Origin: Enchytraeus crypticus
Taxonomy: Eukaryota > Annelida > Clitellata > Enchytraeida > Enchytraeidae
Reading direction: 5' to 3'
DNA length: 64,000 bases
Assembly (NCBI GenBank): GCA_905160935.1
Contig: CAJHZI010000517.1
Span: forward strand, 2,271,617 to 2,335,616
How positions within the stretch are numbered: position 1 is the stretch's first letter; every line of letters starts with the position of its first letter. Made by a program: the position numbers and the translations under genes. Shown in pieces: positions 1 through 10,989 of the stretch. The notes beneath the pieces are model-generated. The model saw only the letters and a program-made list of their open reading frames with translations, had not been told where the DNA came from and made no database searches.

Positions 1-524
1 ATGAGAAGGTACCACACCGGCAGGTGACAGAGAGTAACTACCAGAACCACCACGCTGTAGATCAGGATCCCTAGGCAAGACGAGAGAATAGCGTAGCGAC
101 AGCCTAGATGATCACTGACCGCACCTATGACTAAGGAGGAGACTACTGCAGGTACTCCACGGATCACACTCTGAATTGCACTGAACATGGACGCCTGGCT
201 TTGGACTTCCTGCTGGAATCTGTAAGCCTCCGTGGAAGCGTTGGCGCTGCATGGAGATATCGTCTCGTTGAGGTACTGAGTTACGTTTCCAGTATTATCT
301 CGTCTGATCAGCTCCTCCGTTGTCCAGTTTACTATGTATTTCTGGACGATTAGACCGACCGGGTAGTCGCTGAGGAAGTACAGCGTTATGACGATCTCTA
401 CGAAGAAAAATCGACTCAATCCGTGGGATTCTTTAGTTGTCTGCGTAAATAGTTTTCCCTGGTCTTCGTCTCGTCTATCGCTCGTTTCCGGTTTTATGAT
501 GGTTTCGTTTTGTTTATCTGCCAT
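1..524 (-). CDS. SLC46-like major facilitator transporter, 5' coding part (cut by left edge)
   Basis: The frame opens at an ATG at 524-522 and stays open for 174 codons to the window edge. It aligns along its whole length with the neighbouring transporter at 6286-9828: the first membrane segment contains FFFVEIVITLYFLSDYP, followed by VQKYIVNWTTEEL, a glycosylation-rich first outer loop (sequons at N80, N86, N95), and VIRGVPAVVSSLVIGAVSD. This order is typical of the SLC46 (proton-coupled folate transporter-like) branch of the MFS. The MFS motif A after TM2 is degenerate (SDHLGCR instead of SDRYGRR). The gene is a tandem paralogue in the same orientation. The substrate cannot be inferred; the 3' exons are outside the window. 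Confidence 0.85.
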   Translation of the reverse strand, partial: MADKQNETIIKPETSDRRDEDQGKLFTQTTKESHGLSRFFFVEIVITLYFLSDYPVGLIVQKYIVNWTTEELIRRDNTGNVTQYLNETISPCSANASTEAYRFQQEVQSQASMFSAIQSVIRGVPAVVSSLVIGAVSDHLGCRYAILSSCLGILIYSVVVLVVTLCHLPVWYLL

Positions 525-652
525 TGCAGACGAGTGTCCGGGGTGAGATTCGAATGAAGAATTGGCGTGTGATCTGTTGTACAAAAGCGGAGATCTCTCT
601 TCTATAGTCCACTTCATAAGTCCTTAAAACTGCATAAGATACAGAATATCAC

Positions 653-656
<4 letters not shown>

Positions 657-705
<49 letters not shown>

Positions 706-715
706 ACCGCATATG

Positions 716-766
<51 letters not shown>

Positions 767-772
767 TGCATA

Positions 773-823
<51 letters not shown>
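657..823. repeat. (TA)n microsatellite blocks
   Basis: Three runs of alternating TA are separated by short GTATACCGCATATGTACATG-like links. They lie just upstream of the SLC46-like 5' end. Apparent reading frames here are repetitive YIYIYI and not genes. Confidence 0.95.
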
Positions 824-830
<7 letters not shown>

Positions 831-833
831 ACT

Positions 834-905
834 ATTCGTATCCCGACCCTGGTTAAACTGGGATTTAAGGGAAGATGATTATGATAATGATGATGATATA
901 TACAT
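834..905 (+). mobile_element. LINE-M 3'-end fragment
   Basis: The segment matches the conserved 3' end shared by many copies in this window (CGTATCCCGACCCTGGTTAA, then a GGGAAGATGAT-type run). It codes in degenerate form for the C-terminal [12 protein letters not shown](D)n seen in the longer copy at 56917-57290, and ends in a GAT microsatellite. Confidence 0.7.
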
Positions 906-1127
906 ATAAATCGGACCGTATGAGACCCTGACAAAAACCCTAGAGCAGCTAATAGCTGGACTGTGTAGCTTCTGTAATGGTTTTCCATTGCCATCCACAG
1001 TAGAGGCTCTTAGTCATTTCTTAAAGAACAAGGATTGCAGATTGTCGATTCACAATTATTTCGTTGTTCCTAGTAGGTTACTAAACACATTCATTTAATA
1101 TTTCGACATATGTATGTAATTTATTGC

Positions 1128-1255
1128 TGGCTGGAGCCAGTGGCGATATCGGTAAAATAATCGAACGCGGATCAGTATGTGCAGGATTCAAATCCTGGGC
1201 TCTCCGGCCACTTACATCAATTTCGAGAACTGAAACTTACGCTAACATCGGCTTT
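1128..1255 (+). mobile_element. SINE-1 copy (tRNA-derived)
   Basis: A Pol III box A-like motif (TGGCGATATCGG, 1141-1152) and box B-like motif (GGATTCAAATCC, 1183-1194) are spaced as in a tRNA and followed by a tRNA-unrelated tail. At least nine related copies occur in the window. Confidence 0.75.
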
Positions 1256-2079
1256 ACAAATCTTACATATATACAATATTACAGCATGCACATACAATAT
1301 TTGTATTTTAACGTTGTCTACTATGTATATCGTTCCATGCTATAAACGAACTCAAACGATGAAAATGCGAACCTAATTAAGATTAGAAAACTGGAAAACT
1401 AATTACACTAACAACATCTGGATGTTGTCATGAAGGTTTGATTGTAGAGCTATGACTGAAGTGCAACAGACAACACGAGCTACATCCTAACAACTTTCAC
1501 TATTAGACTAATGCTCACCATTCGCTCTTTTATTTATCTCGATTAATTAGGACATTGAGGTTATTCTAAACCACCATTATTCATATGATACTGAGGCACG
1601 AGTAGAAAGTGTTCATAAAATGTTAACTTACATACTTCTGTCGCCTCATGATTGCTAACTAGGCTGTTTCAATGATCTAATGTATTTAGGACATTTCAAC
1701 CTTTCACATGATTCTAACGCATTATAGACAACAACGTCAAGGTACTTTGACAATTAACTCAGGCTTTATCTAAAACCTACTTCTGATAGATAAGATATTC
1801 TAATTAGTTGTCCATAAAAGCGTCTTACACGGGCAAAAATATATCATTTAATAATAACAATACGATTAATAATAACCTCCGACAATTTCTATAGCGGTGT
1901 CATGACCGGTGTCCGGTCTTCGATTTGGCTTTATGGGCCTCGATTTCTCTTTGCTGTTCCAGTTACCGTTTGGTCGCCTCTTCTATCTCGCTTGCTGCTT
2001 CCTTAGTTTATTCTATCATTTTCCGGGCACTTAACCGCATATTTTTGTACTATATATTCTAAATCAGAAACTAACTTGT
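1256..2079. other. Intergenic stretch without recognised gene
   Basis: AT-rich sequence between the two SLC46 paralogues. No exon-like conserved frame or RNA gene was recognised. The part from about 1890 may belong to the LINE-K copy that ends at 2207. Confidence 0.5.
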
Positions 2080-2207
2080 TCTAATTCTAACTTGTTGATC
2101 TAGGAGTGCTCTTACGGAGCGAGAAAGCAGAATTTGAGTATGAATATGTGCCTTGAACCTGCCACTTGACAGTGCACTGAAGAAGAAGAAGAAGAAGAAG
2201 AAGAAGA
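2080..2207 (+). mobile_element. LINE-K 3' end with (GAA)n tail
   Basis: The segment shares GTATGAATATGTACCTTGAA-type sequence and a GGCAGTGCACTGAAGAAG-type end with the longer copy at 25745-26192. The end resembles that of LINE-M (GGCAGTGCACTAAGAGAG), and the copy finishes in a pure GAA run (2180-2207). Confidence 0.6.
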
Positions 2208-2660
2208 TATTCTAAATCTTCTTAAAATTAATAAATAATTTATTCTAAATTATTTATTCTAAATAAATATTAATTACATGCTAAAACAAATGACATCTGA
2301 ACTCACTTCCTATCAGTAAGCATTACATCGAGAGGGCGTGACAATGTCCTAGATTCCATAGTTGTGGTTTCAAGTTGTGTATAATGATTAAACACTGGGC
2401 AAGCTTCCAAACATCTGTCGTCACGTGATCCTAAATACAACTCTGTGCGGTTCTGTATTCATTTATTGTATTATTTGTTGTATATTTAATTATTTAATTA
2501 TTGTATATTTATTTTTAAGTTACTTATTGTATATTTATATTTATTTATTTATTGTATATTTTTATATATTTATTGTATATTTATATTTAGTTATTGAATA
2601 TTTCTTAGACCTTTATGGTATATTTATTGTGTTATTTATTGAAGCCTAATAATGTTAGAG
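2208..2660. other. AT-rich stretch with ATTGTATATTT repeats
   Basis: The region is dominated by loosely tandem TTTATTGTATATTTA units (2455-2650). No gene was recognised. Confidence 0.6.
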
Positions 2661-2833
2661 CTTAATAAAGTTTAACGTCAGTTTCTGACAGACATATCAG
2701 CATAGAATCGTCACCGCAACGCAGACATGTTTTAGAGGCAGACAACCAATGTGGCTCTTGACCCTCTCGTCTAGACTGAGCGAGGCGCTTCCATCCTTCC
2801 TTTGAGATTTTCCTTCCTCCATTTCCTGTTCTA

Positions 2834-2835
<2 letters not shown>

Positions 2836-2881
<46 letters not shown>

Positions 2882-2904
2882 ATATATATACATATAGTGC
2901 AGGA

Positions 2905-2977
<73 letters not shown>

Positions 2978-3049
2978 CTGTATAGGGTCTATATATAATA
3001 ATAATATTATTATAAAATAATATTATTACATTATTAAATAATAATATTC

Positions 3050-3102
<53 letters not shown>
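2836..3102. repeat. (TA)n microsatellite cluster
   Basis: Several TA runs and AATAATATT-type interruptions lie immediately upstream of the first tRNA-Thr cluster. Confidence 0.95.
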
Positions 3103-3103
<1 letters not shown>

Positions 3104-3236
3104 CACATAAAACTACCCGTCTGTTATCAATTCGCCGTTGTTGATTTAACGCAAGGCTGCTGTTTCAGTGGCAAATTTTCTTATCTATATTTAATCTCTG
3201 CATGTAATGATCAGGCTACTGTACATTCAGTACAAG

Positions 3237-3309
3237 GGCTCTATGGCTTAGTTGGCAAAGCGTCTGCCTAGTAAGCAGAAGATCATGGGTTCGATTCCCA
3301 TTGGAGCCT
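3237..3309 (+). tRNA. tRNA-Thr (AGT)
   Basis: Complete cloverleaf: acceptor GGCTCTA pairs with TGGAGCC, the anticodon stem TCTGC/GCAGA encloses loop CTAGTAA with anticodon AGT, and the T arm is ATGGG-TTCGATT-CCCAT. There is no intron; the discriminator is T. It is the first unit of a tandem array with a period of about 155 bp. Confidence 0.95.
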
Positions 3310-3390
3310 TCTTATTTTGCATTACCAGATTATTGAAAAACTAAAGCTTTAAGGTAATCTAGAACACAGAGCTATATTGAAAATATAACA

Positions 3391-3466
3391 GGCTCTACGG
3401 CTTAGTTAGCAAAGCGTATGTATGCTTAACAAATAGAAGACCAAGGGTTCGAGTCTCACTGGACCA
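3391..3466 (+). pseudogene. tRNA-Thr-like pseudogene
   Basis: The 5' part (GGCTCTACGGCTTAGTTAGC) and the T arm (GGGTTCGAGTCTC) are recognisable. The anticodon stem is expanded and unpaired, and the 3' acceptor strand is mutated to TGGACCA. The same defective unit recurs at 17427-17502. Confidence 0.85.
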
Positions 3467-3542
3467 TTTTTAGTTTTACCCGGTATTTCTGAGTTATAGA
3501 TAGAAACAACTTAAACATAACCGTGCCTAACCTGATATAACG

Positions 3543-3615
3543 GGCTCTATGGCTTAGTTGGCAAAGCGTCTGCCTAGTAAGCAGAAGATCATGGGTTCGA
3601 TTCCCATTGGAGCCT
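3543..3615 (+). tRNA. tRNA-Thr (AGT)
   Basis: Mature part identical to the copy at 3237-3309, with anticodon AGT. Third unit of the first cluster. Confidence 0.95.
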
Positions 3616-3702
3616 TACTTTTGCATTTTTTTAAAATCCGATATTTCTTTTGAGTTATAAAACGAAAGAAGTAATTCATAGCCGCCCTACGCTGGCGTGA
3701 TT

Positions 3703-3775
3703 GGCTCTATGGCTTAGTTGGCAAAGCGTCTGCCTAGTAAGCAGAAGATCATGGGTTCGATTCCCATTGGAGCCT
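3703..3775 (+). tRNA. tRNA-Thr (AGT)
   Basis: Mature part identical to the other functional copies, with anticodon AGT. Last unit of the first cluster. Confidence 0.95.
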
Positions 3776-4086
3776 TGCTTTTATTGACGCTCTAATTCTT
3801 TTACTATGCAAGGGATGAGCCCAAAATGTCATCCATTAAAATATTTTCGTAAGTTCTCATAAATAAAATGGAGGAAGTTAAAGGAAAACCATTTGAGTAA
3901 CCATATATCCAAACACCTTTAAGCTAAAGGGTTTACTTTTGCATTAGGAAAAACTTAATGATTTATTAGATTTTATGTTAATCAATAGATTACAGAGCTG
4001 AATATGAGTGAGAATTTGTGCTTTAGATCTGCCATAGGGTAGAACAATAGACTCCTATTATTTCACTCTTTAGCTAGCATTGGAAG

Positions 4087-4280
4087 GAAATAGAGACATA
4101 GGCAGACCGAGATTTGGAATGTTAGATGACTGAAAGATTCACTCATTTGTGAACATGAAAAGAAAAGAGGAAGGAAGAGGGGAGTGGACGCGTTATATGC
4201 CATGGATCAGCCAATAGGAAGTGCACTAAGAAAGAGAGAGAGAGCGGGAGAGAGCGTGAGAGAGAGAACGATATAGAGAG
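4087..4280 (+). mobile_element. LINE-M 3' fragment running into (GA)n
   Basis: A degenerate match to the LINE-M C-terminal coding part: AGGCAGACCGAGATTTGGAATG, then a TATATGCCATGGATCAGCCA segment and AAGTGCACTAAGA. After the terminal AGAGAGA the sequence becomes a long GA-rich tract, as if the element end seeded it. Confidence 0.65.
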
Positions 4281-4880
4281 AGATGGAAATTAGTGGACGG
4301 CAGATAAGAAAGAATTCTATCGTAACGCTTTATTTTCGAAGTGAGCAGAAACAATGCAGTAAAACGTATTAAAGACAAAAACACAACATTTATAATTAAC
4401 AATTGAAACGGCAACAAAATAAAAATAAAAAAGCAATTACATCGTTTATATGGCAACAATATTATGATACTTAAGGACTAGTATAAAAGTCTGTAGCTGA
4501 ATAATAGAAAAAATTAATGCCAAATGTGATCATGATTATTGAAAGCAGTAAACCATTACAATAAATTAATAATCTCTAAGAGAATCTCAATGAAGAATAT
4601 TGCCTTAGATACTGATGTTAATTGTGCTTGTTCTGTCATAAAGTAGATTAGAGAGTAGATCAACAGTACACATCAAGTGTTTTAAGAGGCGACTAGACTA
4701 AATAAGGAGGCCACGAGATCGTATACATTATATTAAGTCATATTCGTGGCAAGCCAAGGGCTTCATTTAAATTTTCTAGAGGAAGCAATTTGTGATGTAA
4801 AAAGATGTTGATCGATGGAATGCATTTTAAAGAGTGCAAGAATAGAGTGGGTGAGAATAATAATAAGAATAGTTAATGGG
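4281..4880. other. Intergenic stretch, no gene recognised
   Basis: AT-rich sequence with short frames only. None shows a known domain or exon-like conservation. Confidence 0.5.
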
Positions 4881-4889
4881 AACAATAGT

Positions 4890-5215
4890 AGGAATTCTTT
4901 AGATCATCCTATCTATCCGATCTTTTATAAATCTATCAACCCTCTCGTAGTTCTCGCTCCGCCAGTTACAACCTTTCTACTTTATCAAACATTAGATCTA
5001 CCATTGACCCTCCTTCATGTTTTCTGCTCCAACATTCTGGGATTCCTTGCCACAAGATCTTTGATCTTTGAATTGTATTAGTAATTTCCTGGCCAAACTA
5101 AAAATCCGTCTCTTTCCACTCTAGGCAAATGTTCTGACCCTCTTGCCTCGGATCAAGGACTTGCACTGTTTTTTATCTCGCTTTCTGTTCAATCTTTGTA
5201 TAAATAGTCGTAACG
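4890..5215 (+). mobile_element. LINE-F reverse-transcriptase C-terminal fragment
   Basis: A plus-strand frame through 5031-5057 reads TFWDSLPQD and then a decayed FLAKLKIRLF block. This matches the usual C-terminal end of CR1/L2-type non-LTR reverse transcriptases ('F.W.SLP...LR...F...L'). Internal stops show it is dead. The last part (GACTTGCACTGTTTT) is shared with the LINE-F copy at 29930-30130. Confidence 0.55.
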
Positions 5216-5275
5216 GGATTCGGTTGGTAACGGGATAGGCATCAGTGCATGGACTCCAGATAGATCGATCCTCTA

Positions 5276-5412
5276 TGTTGTAGTAGACTGGTGTACAACT
5301 GTAGTAGACTGGTGTACAACTGAACCTAAGTGTTGTACACAGCTGTACAACTGTACCTAGGTGTTGTACACAGCTGTACAACTGAACCTAAGTGTTGTAC
5401 ACAGCTATATAA
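5276..5412. repeat. ~39-bp minisatellite with internal inverted repeat
   Basis: Units contain GTGTTGTACACAGCTGTACA, a near-palindrome (GTTGTAC...GTACAAC around AGCT), and a related GTAGTAGACTGGTGTACAAC unit. Roughly 3.5 copies, capable of forming hairpins. Confidence 0.8.
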
Positions 5413-6127
5413 CTGCTTTCTGCTGTTCTTGATTCAGTTCTTCAGCTGCTGCTGCTGTTTCCTTCCGGAGTATCACATAGTGGACTCTGTGAAATCATAA
5501 AAACAAAATAAATAGAGTATAAGAGCAAAATTAAATTACAAAAAATCTCTCTCCCTTTCATCTATGTCTCTACTTGTACAGTCTCATTGCTGGTCTACCG
5601 CATATTGTTTACCTTGGCTTGTGACATATTTTCTCATTTTCATTTATAATTATATATGATTGTGCTATCGAGTCCTATAATATGATTAGTCTCGGTCTTC
5701 CTCTAACTCTTTTGTATTTCATTTTTTCTTTAATTATTTATAAATTCAAGTAGCCCCTTAAAGAACGTCTTACCATCCCATCCTCTCTGTCTGTCTCTCC
5801 CCCCCCCCCCCCTCTCTCTATCTCCATCTCTCTCCCTCTCTCCCTCCCTTTCTCCTCTTTTTCTTAACTCTTATCATATCTTACAAATATTTAACATATC
5901 TACCATATTTAACTCTTCTAACTTGTCTAACAGAGGCATCTTTGTACGACATTTCTCTCAAATGCGTACAAAAACCTAAACGGTAAACCAAAGTCTACAT
6001 AACTCAATATCGTATTTGATTTTGAATTTGTCAGATTATTTGTAAGCCGCATGTGTTAAAGCATTGGATGCATGTAATTATAAATGCACCAGACATCACT
6101 TACTTCTAGAGGCCATACTGCTATAAA
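5413..6127. other. Intergenic stretch with pyrimidine-rich tract
   Basis: Contains a CT/C-rich strand bias (5785-5870, including an uninterrupted C run near 5810). No gene was recognised; it lies downstream of the SLC46-like gene's stop codon. Confidence 0.5.
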
Positions 6128-6310
6128 TGGTACGATAAGTTATACTAATCAATCAATAGACTCACACGAGTAGAACAAGAGTGATGACGTATGATAAGTT
6201 ATACCAATCAATCAATAAACTAACACGAGTAAACAAGGGTGATGACGTATGATAAGTTATACTAATCAATAATCAATCAATAGACTCACACGAGTAGAAC
6301 AAGAGTGATG
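6128..6310 (-). repeat. Tandem ~59-bp duplication of the SLC46 gene's coding end
   Basis: Three consecutive units share GATAAGTTATACTAATCAAT and CACACGAGTAGAACAAGAGT. The innermost unit overlaps the true 3' coding end (stop at 6288-6286), so each extra unit carries a copy of about the last eight codons, the stop codon and the first part of the 3' UTR. Confidence 0.85.
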
Positions 6311-9300
6311 ATGTAGAGAAGAGCGACGAAAAGGAAGACGAAACCAGTGGCTATGTGAAGAGTGCTGGAGTAGATAGAGTTCAAGGTCACGGCTCCCACT
6401 ATACTGCAGATGACCTCAGCCACTGACACCAGTCCAAATACCGCACCTGATAGATAGCAACATGGATAGATAGCAACATTAGACTTTTAAGATCTCTAGC
6501 ACCTGATAGATAGCAACATTAGAACTTTAAGATCTCTAGCACCTGGATAAGTAGCAACATTAGAACTTTAAGATCTCTAGCATTAAAAACGTCACCTGAG
6601 TGAGTTCATCAGGGTTTCGTCATAGGGGGAGGTCAAAACTAGAGGCGTTAAAACCTTGAAGCTTAAAAAGCTGGTAAAACTAATGTTAACGTCAATTTCC
6701 TCACTCGAAAGCTATATCAGTGACGGGAGAGCCCAAGAATTGAACCCCGCACATACTGATCCGCGGACGAATAACTTACCGACATCGCCACTGGCTCCAG
6801 CCAATTAACAATGGGTCACACATCTGCCAAAGGGGGTCGAACCCCCAAAATCCCTAAAAAGGGTTAAAAAGCTAAGGTTAACGTTAGTTACCTCACTCGA
6901 AAGCAATGTCAGTGACGGGCGAGCAACAAGAAACAAGTACAACCCTAATTATATGTGGCAATTTGTTGACATTTCTTTAAAATTTCAATCGTAGAGACTG
7001 GAGACATTATTACGCCATAATAGGTCATTGCACTACCGCTATACGAAGTCTGAAAGGTTTGTTTACATTCTCCCAAAATCAGCTGATGTTACTCTTTATA
7101 AACGATATGGTAAAAAGCTCAACATGATAGTTGTTGTAACAAATGATATGGTAAAAAGCTTCACGTGTCAATATTATGATACGGTGTTAACAGATGGCCT
7201 TGATTTATTTCTATGCATAGGTTTCACTGTGGAAGACCATGTCAGTCCACGTGAATCTGAGTTACTGCGAAATTGGAGAAAGGCTTTCACTGCACTAATT
7301 TGCAAAACATACCGTCTCTTTTGGATTTGATTTAAATTGCCCATATATATTATTTAATAAATTTCTTATTCAACAAAACAAAGTGTTGGGTCAAATCTGA
7401 CCACACCCTTTGGAATAATAGATGGAGATCTACTGATAATTGATTGATTTATTGGTTGATTTTTGGCATGATTAATTCATTGACATGTAGATGAATGGGA
7501 GATTTATTGCTTTAATTGCCTGATAAACGGATCGATCGATAGTTTGATTGATTGATTCTTTTACCGTACCTTGCCTATGCCGTCCAGCTAGTACTGAAAT
7601 CATGGATCTGATGCATGGATAGACTTGAATGATGAAGAACCCAAAAGCAGGAACTGCGCATAAACACGATCAACCTGTCTAAGGTCGCAGTTGCAATCGC
7701 ATCTCGCAAAACTTAAGTTTAAATTAATAAATACAATAAAACACAAATTTGAAAGATTAATGTAAGCAATTTTGTGGATATGCATACCCACCAGGAATCA
7801 GATTCCCAAGTCATCCATAATAATCTGTTAGCGTAAAGTTTAGTTTAACGTTCGTTTCGTGCCTTGACATTATTAGTGACAGCCATCTCACTGGATTCAA
7901 ACCCCGAATCTACTGATTCAAAGTCGGATATCTTTAAACCAAAACAATTTTTATTTACTTATTTAGATCACCAAAAAGGGTCATTCAACCCTGTACAGTT
8001 CACAAGCAATGCAAACAAACAAGTAAATGCAATAAGTGAACACAATTTAAATGTTAACTATGGTGAACTTAAAACGAAAATATAAAGTAGAAATTAAAGT
8101 ACTGAAATAAAGAAATTCAAAATAACTCAATCACATGTAATAATTAATCACATGTAATAATTTAATCACATCATACTGTACATATAATTCAATCAAAATT
8201 AAACAATAGAATGAAATTTCATTTCTTTTGCAGATTGGTCTGGGTGAATTGATCTGTAGTGATGTGTGATGTCGGGGACGTCCCTGACATCATCCCTGGA
8301 TGAGGAACGTTAGACCTTTATTATTAGCATTATTAAAACTACTAATTAAATTGCAGAACAGTAAAAAGGAGGTTAATCATATATATTGCTTGATTCATGT
8401 AAGACCCATAGTCAATATTTTATAGATAGCGATACGCTCAATCCATCTATGTAGCTTTTTTTTATAAAAAAGTGGACGATCTGACTGAATGGTTAACTAA
8501 TAACAACAATTAGAGTGCTAGTCATCAATGACAACATTTAATGGACCAACTAACTGATGAATCACGCAGAAAGAAGAGGACGACCTACCTAGAAACATCA
8601 TCATCGTCGATCTGACGAAAAACTTGTACACAGCCGTCACAACAGCTGACGCCGTGGCGATGATCGCAATGGAGCTATCTGACAGGCACCTCTTCTGCAG
8701 CGGCATCAGTCCAACAGCACCGATGGCAAAAGTGGCGACTAGAATACCCGTGTAGAGCCCGATAATCTTAAGACCCCAACAGAGGGGAGAGTTCATAGCG
8801 AAGAGCGTGTTGACAGAGGAATCTGATGATGCCGCAGTGCTCATGAGGATGGCAAACAAGAGCAGGCAGAATCTGACAGCTCTGGACCTGCCTAGCGGCC
8901 CGTCCCCCTTGATAATACTCAAAGCCGAGCTGATCTGCATCCAGACAACATCGAGCACTGAGGAATTGGTCTCGGTTATAGATGCCTCTCTGGGTGCCTC
9001 TCTGAGGAAGATCGCTACGTAGAGAAAGTTGATGGAGAGAATGGAGACGGTTATGAGTGCAGCGTTTGAGTAGCCGATACTGGCAACTAGAGGCCCCACC
9101 CCCTCAGAGGAAACAATGGTAGGAACAAGGGCGCAGAAGTATAGAACCCCAAAGCGAATAGCCAGACGTTCCTGCCTCGTGAAGTCCGCTATGTACGCCG
9201 TTGAAGCCATTAGAAATCCGTAGACAGAACCGGATAGACCGTAGCAGACATCTGCAATGAATACATACCAAACAGGAAGGCTATATTTCGTCACAACGAA

Positions 9301-9828
9301 TACTGCAATACTGAAGGTGAGCATTCCAAAGCACGGAGGCAGCAGGGCCCAGCGTCTACCGTATCTGTCGCTAGCTGCGCCGATGATGAGGCAGTAGAAG
9401 ATGGCTGGGACGCCTCGCGTGACGCTCTCCACGGCGCTTATCATGGAAGACCTGCTCTGGATGGACTGATGGAAGAGATACTCCTCGCTGGAAATGTTCA
9501 CTGCACATGGATTGGTGGAACCGTTGCTGAGATGGGTTATGTTCATCAGAGCATCACGTAGGAGGAATTCCCTCGTCGTCCAATCGACGATATATTTCTG
9601 CATTATTATCGTGAGTGGGTAGTCGCTGAAGAAGAATAATGTCAAGGCCAGTTCAACCAGAAAGAACCGGCCTAATCCGGTCGTGACCTTCTGTTTGACT
9701 GGAGGATATCCGTCAGATTCTGCGAGGATTTTAGAGGCGACATCGGGAGGTGGATTAGGCGTTACATCACAGGAATTTGTGCCTGACCTCAGAAGAGCCG
9801 TGCGCTCATTGATGTACTCTTCCTGCAT
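6286..9828 (-). CDS. SLC46-like proton-coupled transporter, complete (3 exons)
   Basis: Exons on the minus strand: 9828-8589, 7653-7570 and 6446-6286. Both introns are phase 1 (donors GTAGGT and GTACGG, acceptors GCGCAG and TATCAG), giving 494 residues, normal for SLC46 MFS carriers. The N-terminus has an acidic dileucine motif (E8..L12L13) typical of endolysosomal sorting. TM1 includes LVELALTLFFFSDYP; the first outer loop has three sequons (N96, N102, N111). MFS motif A is intact (GAASDRYGRR, 150-159). Exon 2 encodes the family hallmark CIRSMISVLAG, and exon 3 encodes the last two membrane segments (AVFGLVSVAEVICS onward). Reading exon 1 straight through past 8589 would give a false C-terminus. 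Probable role: proton-driven import of an organic anion such as folate or a muropeptide-like solute; the substrate is not determinable. Confidence 0.9.
6445..6585. repeat. ~41-bp tandem repeat at the SLC46 exon-3 acceptor
   Basis: Units of CACCTGATAGATAGCAACAT plus TTTAAGATCTCTAG occur about three times, starting at the exon-3 acceptor. On the minus strand each unit reproduces the TATCAG|GT context, creating extra candidate 3' splice sites. Confidence 0.8.
6670..6812 (-). mobile_element. SINE-1 copy
   Basis: Minus-strand copy with box B GGTTCAATTCT-like, box A TGGCGATGTCGG and the GGAGCCAGTGGC head. It lies in SLC46 intron 2. Confidence 0.8.
6866..6925 (-). mobile_element. SINE-1 tail fragment
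   Basis: Only the non-tRNA tail is present (CCTCACTCGAAAGCAATGTC and GACGGGCGAGC). Confidence 0.65.
7940..8085 (-). repeat. Rep-F dispersed repeat copy
   Basis: About 140 bp shared almost base for base with 33215-33345, containing AGATCACCAAAAAGGGTCAT and GTACAGTTCACAAGCAATGC. Read on the minus strand it ends in an A-rich CTAAATAAA-like tail, so it may be a retroelement 3' end. No coding capacity. Confidence 0.65.
8222..8338 (+). mobile_element. LINE-F/SINE-3 type 3' end with (TTA)n
   Basis: Contains GACGTCCCTGACATCATCCC and GATGAGGAACGTTAGACC, then TTATTA. The upstream part (CAGATTGGTCTGGGTGAATT) recurs inverted at 61424-61590, so this is more than the shared tail. Confidence 0.65.
8503..8541 (-). 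repeat. Rep-D fragment
   Basis: Short copy of the ATTAGAGTGCTACAGTCATC / AATGACAACAT repeat in SLC46 intron 1, close to the exon-1 donor. Confidence 0.6.
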
Positions 9829-10548
9829 TGTGATACCAGGCAGCAGGGCTGGCAGGATAGACGAAAGACGAATAACAATTTCTTAGAATAACATGTCGTA
9901 TAGATGATATATAACAAAAAATCACCGCGGATAAAAATGACTAGAGGAGAAAAGGCATCAATTTCAGTTCTTTTGCATCTTCTAAGTATCTCTCGGAAGA
10001 GTATTATTAACTAGATGACAAGGTATATCAACGCTGGCCCATTGTTCTCTTGAGATTTGGAATGATTAGTACAGACGAACTGCAAATCAACTTAAATTCT
10101 CTATCATAGCGTTGAAAATCTACTCCCTTATCAACTATCCCTGAGTTAATCTGAAAATACAAAATTTATTTTAAAATGGCATTTCTATACTAAATTTCTG
10201 GAATCTCTTAGAATTGTTTAATATGCATTTTCTTTCAAAGAATGAGAAAAGAATTTGAGAGCTTTGAGGAATCCGGAAATTGTATCTGATAAATATGTTA
10301 CTAGAACTGCTGACTGATCTACAGTATCGAAGTCATTACGCAAATCAAATTTCTACTTAGTGAAGCATCTAGTTTAGTCACCTCTTCTGCACTGCATAAA
10401 TGATAGTGATTGAGTGAATCAACAGTGGGAGGCTATTGCTACCGCTTAGTAGATATTCGGATGTAATCCAAATGTAAGATCCTAACAAAATAAACAAGTG
10501 AACTTGTTAAACTATTAGTTAAGGCCGTCAACTGACGGTCCTGAGACA
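9829..10548. other. Upstream region of the SLC46-like gene
   Basis: AT-rich 5' flank of the transporter. No TATA box or further exon could be supported. Confidence 0.4.
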
Positions 10549-10556
10549 TATACAGT

Positions 10557-10588
<32 letters not shown>

Positions 10589-10595
10589 TTATACA

Positions 10596-10656
<61 letters not shown>
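10549..10656. repeat. (TA)n microsatellite
   Basis: Two TA runs separated by CATGTATTTATACAGTA. Confidence 0.95.
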
Positions 10657-10658
<2 letters not shown>

Positions 10659-10989
10659 ATTGTTCACGATTGCTATGCAGTCTGCTTTCAGACTGTCATT
10701 TTACAGAGTGTCAGTTTACAGAGTACATTCGGTACGCAGTGGAGATGCTCAAGTTAACTATAAAGTTATGGTGGTTCAAAACAGAAACCGAAAGTGTGTA
10801 AACACAAATAAAACCTTTGAACCTCGGCTCTTTCTATCGCGCAATAAACAGAACGATTATGATCTTATCTTCAAATTTTGGCGCTTGTGCAGAAGTTCCT
10901 GAAGCGCTGCATCAGCAACGTTTAAGCTGCTTATCTATAGGCCTAGTGTTTGATAGTAGAGCGAACTTGCTAAAGGCTGCAATTGGATT

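Noticed and set aside
7028..7330. 100-codon plus-strand frame in SLC46 intron 2
   Set aside because: No recognisable family, no splice partners, and AT-rich composition; not supported as a gene.
8518..8588. Extended C-terminus of the SLC46 exon-1 frame (RSSSSFCV...)
   Set aside because: A GT donor at 8588 and two downstream exons restore the conserved SLC46 C-terminus; the extension is intronic.
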